Below the pieces are notes generated by a model that had not been told where the DNA came from, did no database searches, and saw only the letters and a program-made list of their open reading frames with translations. DNA of 64,000 nucleotides, taken from NCBI RefSeq assembly GCF_003003075.1, contig NZ_PVTX01000007.1, positions 1-64,000 on the forward strand. Direction: 5' to 3'. A program made the position numbers and the translations under genes. Below are positions 61,770 to 64,000 of the stretch, in pieces. Origin of the DNA: Isoptericola halotolerans (GTDB lineage: Bacteria > Actinomycetota > Actinomycetes > Actinomycetales > Cellulomonadaceae). How positions within the stretch are numbered: position 1 is the first letter of the stretch; every line of letters begins with the position of its first letter.

Positions 61770-63176
61770 CTACGCCAGGTCCTGCACCGCGGTGGTGAAG
61801 GCGTCACCCCGCTCGGCGTAGGACGAGAACTGGTCCATGGACGCTCCCGCCGGTGCGAGCAGCACGGTGTCGCCGGGGCCGGCGAGCTCCCGCGCGGCTC
61901 CCACCGCTCGGCGCATCACCGTGCCAGTGTCCCCGGGATCGACGACGACGACGGGGATCTCGGGTGCGTGTCGGGCGAGCGCGTCCGTCCACGGCGTCGG
62001 GTCGGTCCCGACGACCACGGCCGCCCGCAGCCGGTCCGCCCGGCTCGCGACCAGGTCGTCGAAGGACGCGCCCTTGGCGAGCCCGCCGGCGACCCACACG
62101 GCGGTGCCCGGCGCGCAGGCGGCCAGCGCGGCCGCGGCCGCGTGCGCGTTCGTGGCCTTCGAGTCGTCCACGTAGGCCACGCCGTCGACGTGCCGCACGA
62201 CGGCGGCCCGGTGGGCGTCCGGCCGGAAGGCGCGCAGACCGTCGCGCACGGCGTGGGCCGCGACGCCGTGCGCCCGGGCGAGCGCGGCCGCGGCGAGGGC
62301 GTCGGCGACGACGTGCGGTGGCGCCCCGGCGGGGCCCAGGTGCGCCAGGTCGTCGAGGGTGCCGAGCTCGGCGGCGGTGCGCAGCCGGTCCCGGGCGTCG
62401 GCCGGCGCGTGGAACGCCCGGTCCACGAGGACGCCCTCGACGACGCCGAGCTGGCCCGGGCCGGGCGCCCCGAGGGTGAACCCCACCGCGAGGGCGCCCT
62501 CCGCGACGTCGGCGTCCCGCACGAGCTGCTCGGTCCGCGGGTCCGCCACGTTGTAGACGCACGCGACCTGCGCCCCGCGGTAGATGCGGCCCTTGGCGGC
62601 GGCGTACGCGTCCAGCGAACCGTGCCAGTCGAGGTGGTCGGTCGCCACGTTGAGCACGGCGCCCGCCTGCACCGCCATCGAGACCGTGTGGTGCAGCTGG
62701 AAGCTGGAGAGCTCGACGGCCAGCACGTCCAGGGACGGGTCCTGGGCCGCGGCCAGGACGGGTGTGCCCACGTTGCCCACCGCGGCGGTCCGCAGCCCGG
62801 CGGCGGTGAGGATGGAGGCCAGCATCCGTACCGTGGTGGTCTTGCCGTTGGTGCCCGTCACCGCGAGCCACGGCGCACCGGCCCGCAGCCGCCAGGCGAG
62901 CTCGACCTCGCTCCACACCGGGACGCCGGCCGCGCGGGCCGCCGCGAGCAGGGCCGCCGAGGGCGGCCAGCCGGGCGAGACCACCACGACGTCGGCGTCC
63001 GCGACCAGCCGTGCGGCGACCACGGGGTCCGCCGCGTCCGTCCCGGAGACGTCGGCGTCCTCCGCCCGGGCGTCCACCGTCACCACCGACGCCGCACGTC
63101 CCGCCAGGGCGTCGACGACGGCACGACCGGTCACCCCGAGGCCCGCCACCACCGCACGGGCGCCGTCCACCGTCAA
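61770..63176 (-). CDS. murD: UDP-N-acetylmuramoylalanine-D-glutamate ligase
   Basis: 468 residues if TTG 63176 is used. Motifs: [17 protein letters not shown] at the N-terminus, ATP loop [35 protein letters not shown] and [12 protein letters not shown]. Adds D-Glu to the stem peptide. The TTG forms TTGA with the mraY stop and has GAGTGG about 8 nt upstream; a GTG two codons later (466 residues) is an equal alternative. Confidence 0.92.
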   Translation of the reverse strand: MTVDGARAVVAGLGVTGRAVVDALAGRAASVVTVDARAEDADVSGTDAADPVVAARLVADADVVVVSPGWPPSAALLAAARAAGVPVWSEVELAWRLRAGAPWLAVTGTNGKTTTVRMLASILTAAGLRTAAVGNVGTPVLAAAQDPSLDVLAVELSSFQLHHTVSMAVQAGAVLNVATDHLDWHGSLDAYAAAKGRIYRGAQVACVYNVADPRTEQLVRDADVAEGALAVGFTLGAPGPGQLGVVEGVLVDRAFHAPADARDRLRTAAELGTLDDLAHLGPAGAPPHVVADALAAAALARAHGVAAHAVRDGLRAFRPDAHRAAVVRHVDGVAYVDDSKATNAHAAAAALAACAPGTAVWVAGGLAKGASFDDLVASRADRLRAAVVVGTDPTPWTDALARHAPEIPVVVVDPGDTGTVMRRAVGAARELAGPGDTVLLAPAGASMDQFSSYAERGDAFTTAVQDLA

Positions 63177-64000
63177 CTGACGACCCACTCGGCGTAGAAG
63201 ACGCCCATCCCCAGCGCCGCGAAGAAGCCGGCGATGAGCCAGAAGCGGATGACGATCGTCACCTCTCCCCACCCGGACAGCTCGAAGTGGTGGTGCAGCG
63301 GCGCCATCTTGAAGACCCGCTTGCCGGTGAGCTTGAACGACCCGATCTGGATGATGTCGCTCATCACGATGATGACGAACAGTCCACCGATGATCGCCGC
63401 GAGGATCTCCGTGCGGCTGAGGATCGACAGCCCGGCGAGGGCGCCCCCCAGCGCCAGCGAGCCCGTGTCGCCCATGAAGATCTTCGCCGGGCTCGCGTTC
63501 CACCACAGGAAGCCGACGCAGGCGCCCATGATCGCCGCCGCGACGATCGCCAGGTCCTGCGGGTCGCGCACCTCGTAGCAGCCCGGCCCGGCGGCGGCGG
63601 CCCGCTGGCAGGACTGGTTGAGCTGCCAGATGCCGACCAGCACGTACGCACCGAACACGATGAGGGAGGACCCGGTGGCCAGCCCGTCGAGACCGTCGGT
63701 GAGGTTGACCGCGTTCGACCAGGCCGTGATGAGGAAGTTCGCCCAGATCACGAACAGGAGCAGGCCCACGGTGGCACCGGCGAACGCGAGGTCGAGGTTG
63801 GTGTCGCGCAGGAACGAGATCCGCGTGGAGGCCGGGGTGCGGGAGTTCGCGTTGGGGAACTGCAGGGCCAGCACCGCGAACGAGATGCCGACGAACCCCT
63901 GGCCGACGATCTTGGCCCGCGCCGTCAGTCCGAGGGACCGCTGGTTGCGGATCTTGGTGAAGTCGTCGAGGAACCCCACCAGCCCCAGCCCGGTCATGAG
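63173..64000 (-). CDS. mraY: phospho-MurNAc-pentapeptide transferase MraY (5' end missing)
   Basis: The C-terminal 275 or so residues of MraY; the gene runs off the right edge, so the first catalytic helices are absent. [13 protein letters not shown] (the DD catalytic pair), [27 protein letters not shown] and [14 protein letters not shown] are all diagnostic, the HHH near the C-terminus being essential in the family. Makes lipid I. Stop TGA overlaps the murD start. Confidence 0.97.
   Translation of the reverse strand, partial: LMTGLGLVGFLDDFTKIRNQRSLGLTARAKIVGQGFVGISFAVLALQFPNANSRTPASTRISFLRDTNLDLAFAGATVGLLLFVIWANFLITAWSNAVNLTDGLDGLATGSSLIVFGAYVLVGIWQLNQSCQRAAAAGPGCYEVRDPQDLAIVAAAIMGACVGFLWWNASPAKIFMGDTGSLALGGALAGLSILSRTEILAAIIGGLFVIIVMSDIIQIGSFKLTGKRVFKMAPLHHHFELSGWGEVTIVIRFWLIAGFFAALGMGVFYAEWVVS

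Overview
The window is a high-GC, gene-dense stretch of core chromosome from an actinobacterium. Order, overlap style and protein content (ArgR-controlled arg operon next to tyrS and an rRNA operon, PriA-type HisA, DivIVA/SepF/YggT in the division cluster with no ftsA, infC-rpmI-rplT-trmH beside pheST) fit the Micrococcales, perhaps a Cellulomonas/Promicromonospora-like lineage. The genus cannot be fixed from sequence reading alone. No phage, insertion sequence, CRISPR array or defence island is visible. The interest lies in regulation, gene architecture and a few uncharacterised genes.

Layout. 1-632: the 5' end of a 16S rRNA gene leaving the left edge, its leader and three candidate tandem promoters. 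633-11972 (minus): one long, overlapping operon argC-J-B-D-F-R-G-H, then a P-loop kinase, a 3-methyladenine DNA glycosylase and tyrS, headed by an ARG-box-like operator on the start of argC. 12041-17751: a GNAT/quinone oxidoreductase divergent pair, trans-aconitate methyltransferase behind a perfect 18-bp palindrome, a DUF2306-histidine kinase-response regulator operon and an F420-type (LLM) oxidoreductase. 17802-26132 (mostly minus): ligT-pheS-pheT-SDR and infC-rpmI-rplT-trmH, separated by a small secreted-protein gene. 26200-30110 (plus): fur-type regulator and catalase, then DUF1844, a membrane coiled-coil protein and a secreted trypsin-like protease.

30120-42775: histidine genes hisC-B-x-H-A-sseB and hisD. 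hisD is cut off from hisC by about 6.8 kb holding a Rieske lipoprotein, a membrane protein, a RecQ helicase with a C-terminal phosphoribosyltransferase-like domain, and a SWIM-SNF2 helicase. 42850-48639: S4 protein, F420-type PPOX protein, Nudix, DNA polymerase III alpha and a LacI regulator. 48682-50607: a large secreted beta-helix-like protein with an inverted-repeat operator. 50694-64000 (minus): the division/cell-wall cluster, read in transcription order as mraY (cut by the right edge)-murD-ftsW-murG-murC-ftsQ-ftsZ-pgeF-sepF-yggT-divIVA-DksA-like-lspA-rluD.

Two themes recur. First, neighbouring genes are coupled by ATGA, GTGA or TGATG overlaps. Second, many genes that head a transcription unit have a TAnnnT hexamer only 6-8 nt before the start codon and no Shine-Dalgarno sequence, the architecture expected for leaderless mRNAs; I count about fourteen. 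No obviously new multi-gene system was found. The best leads are the tam, arg, fur and beta-helix operators, the infC ATC start, the RecQ-phosphoribosyltransferase fusion, a DksA/TraR protein that has lost its zinc ligands, and the secreted beta-helix protein.
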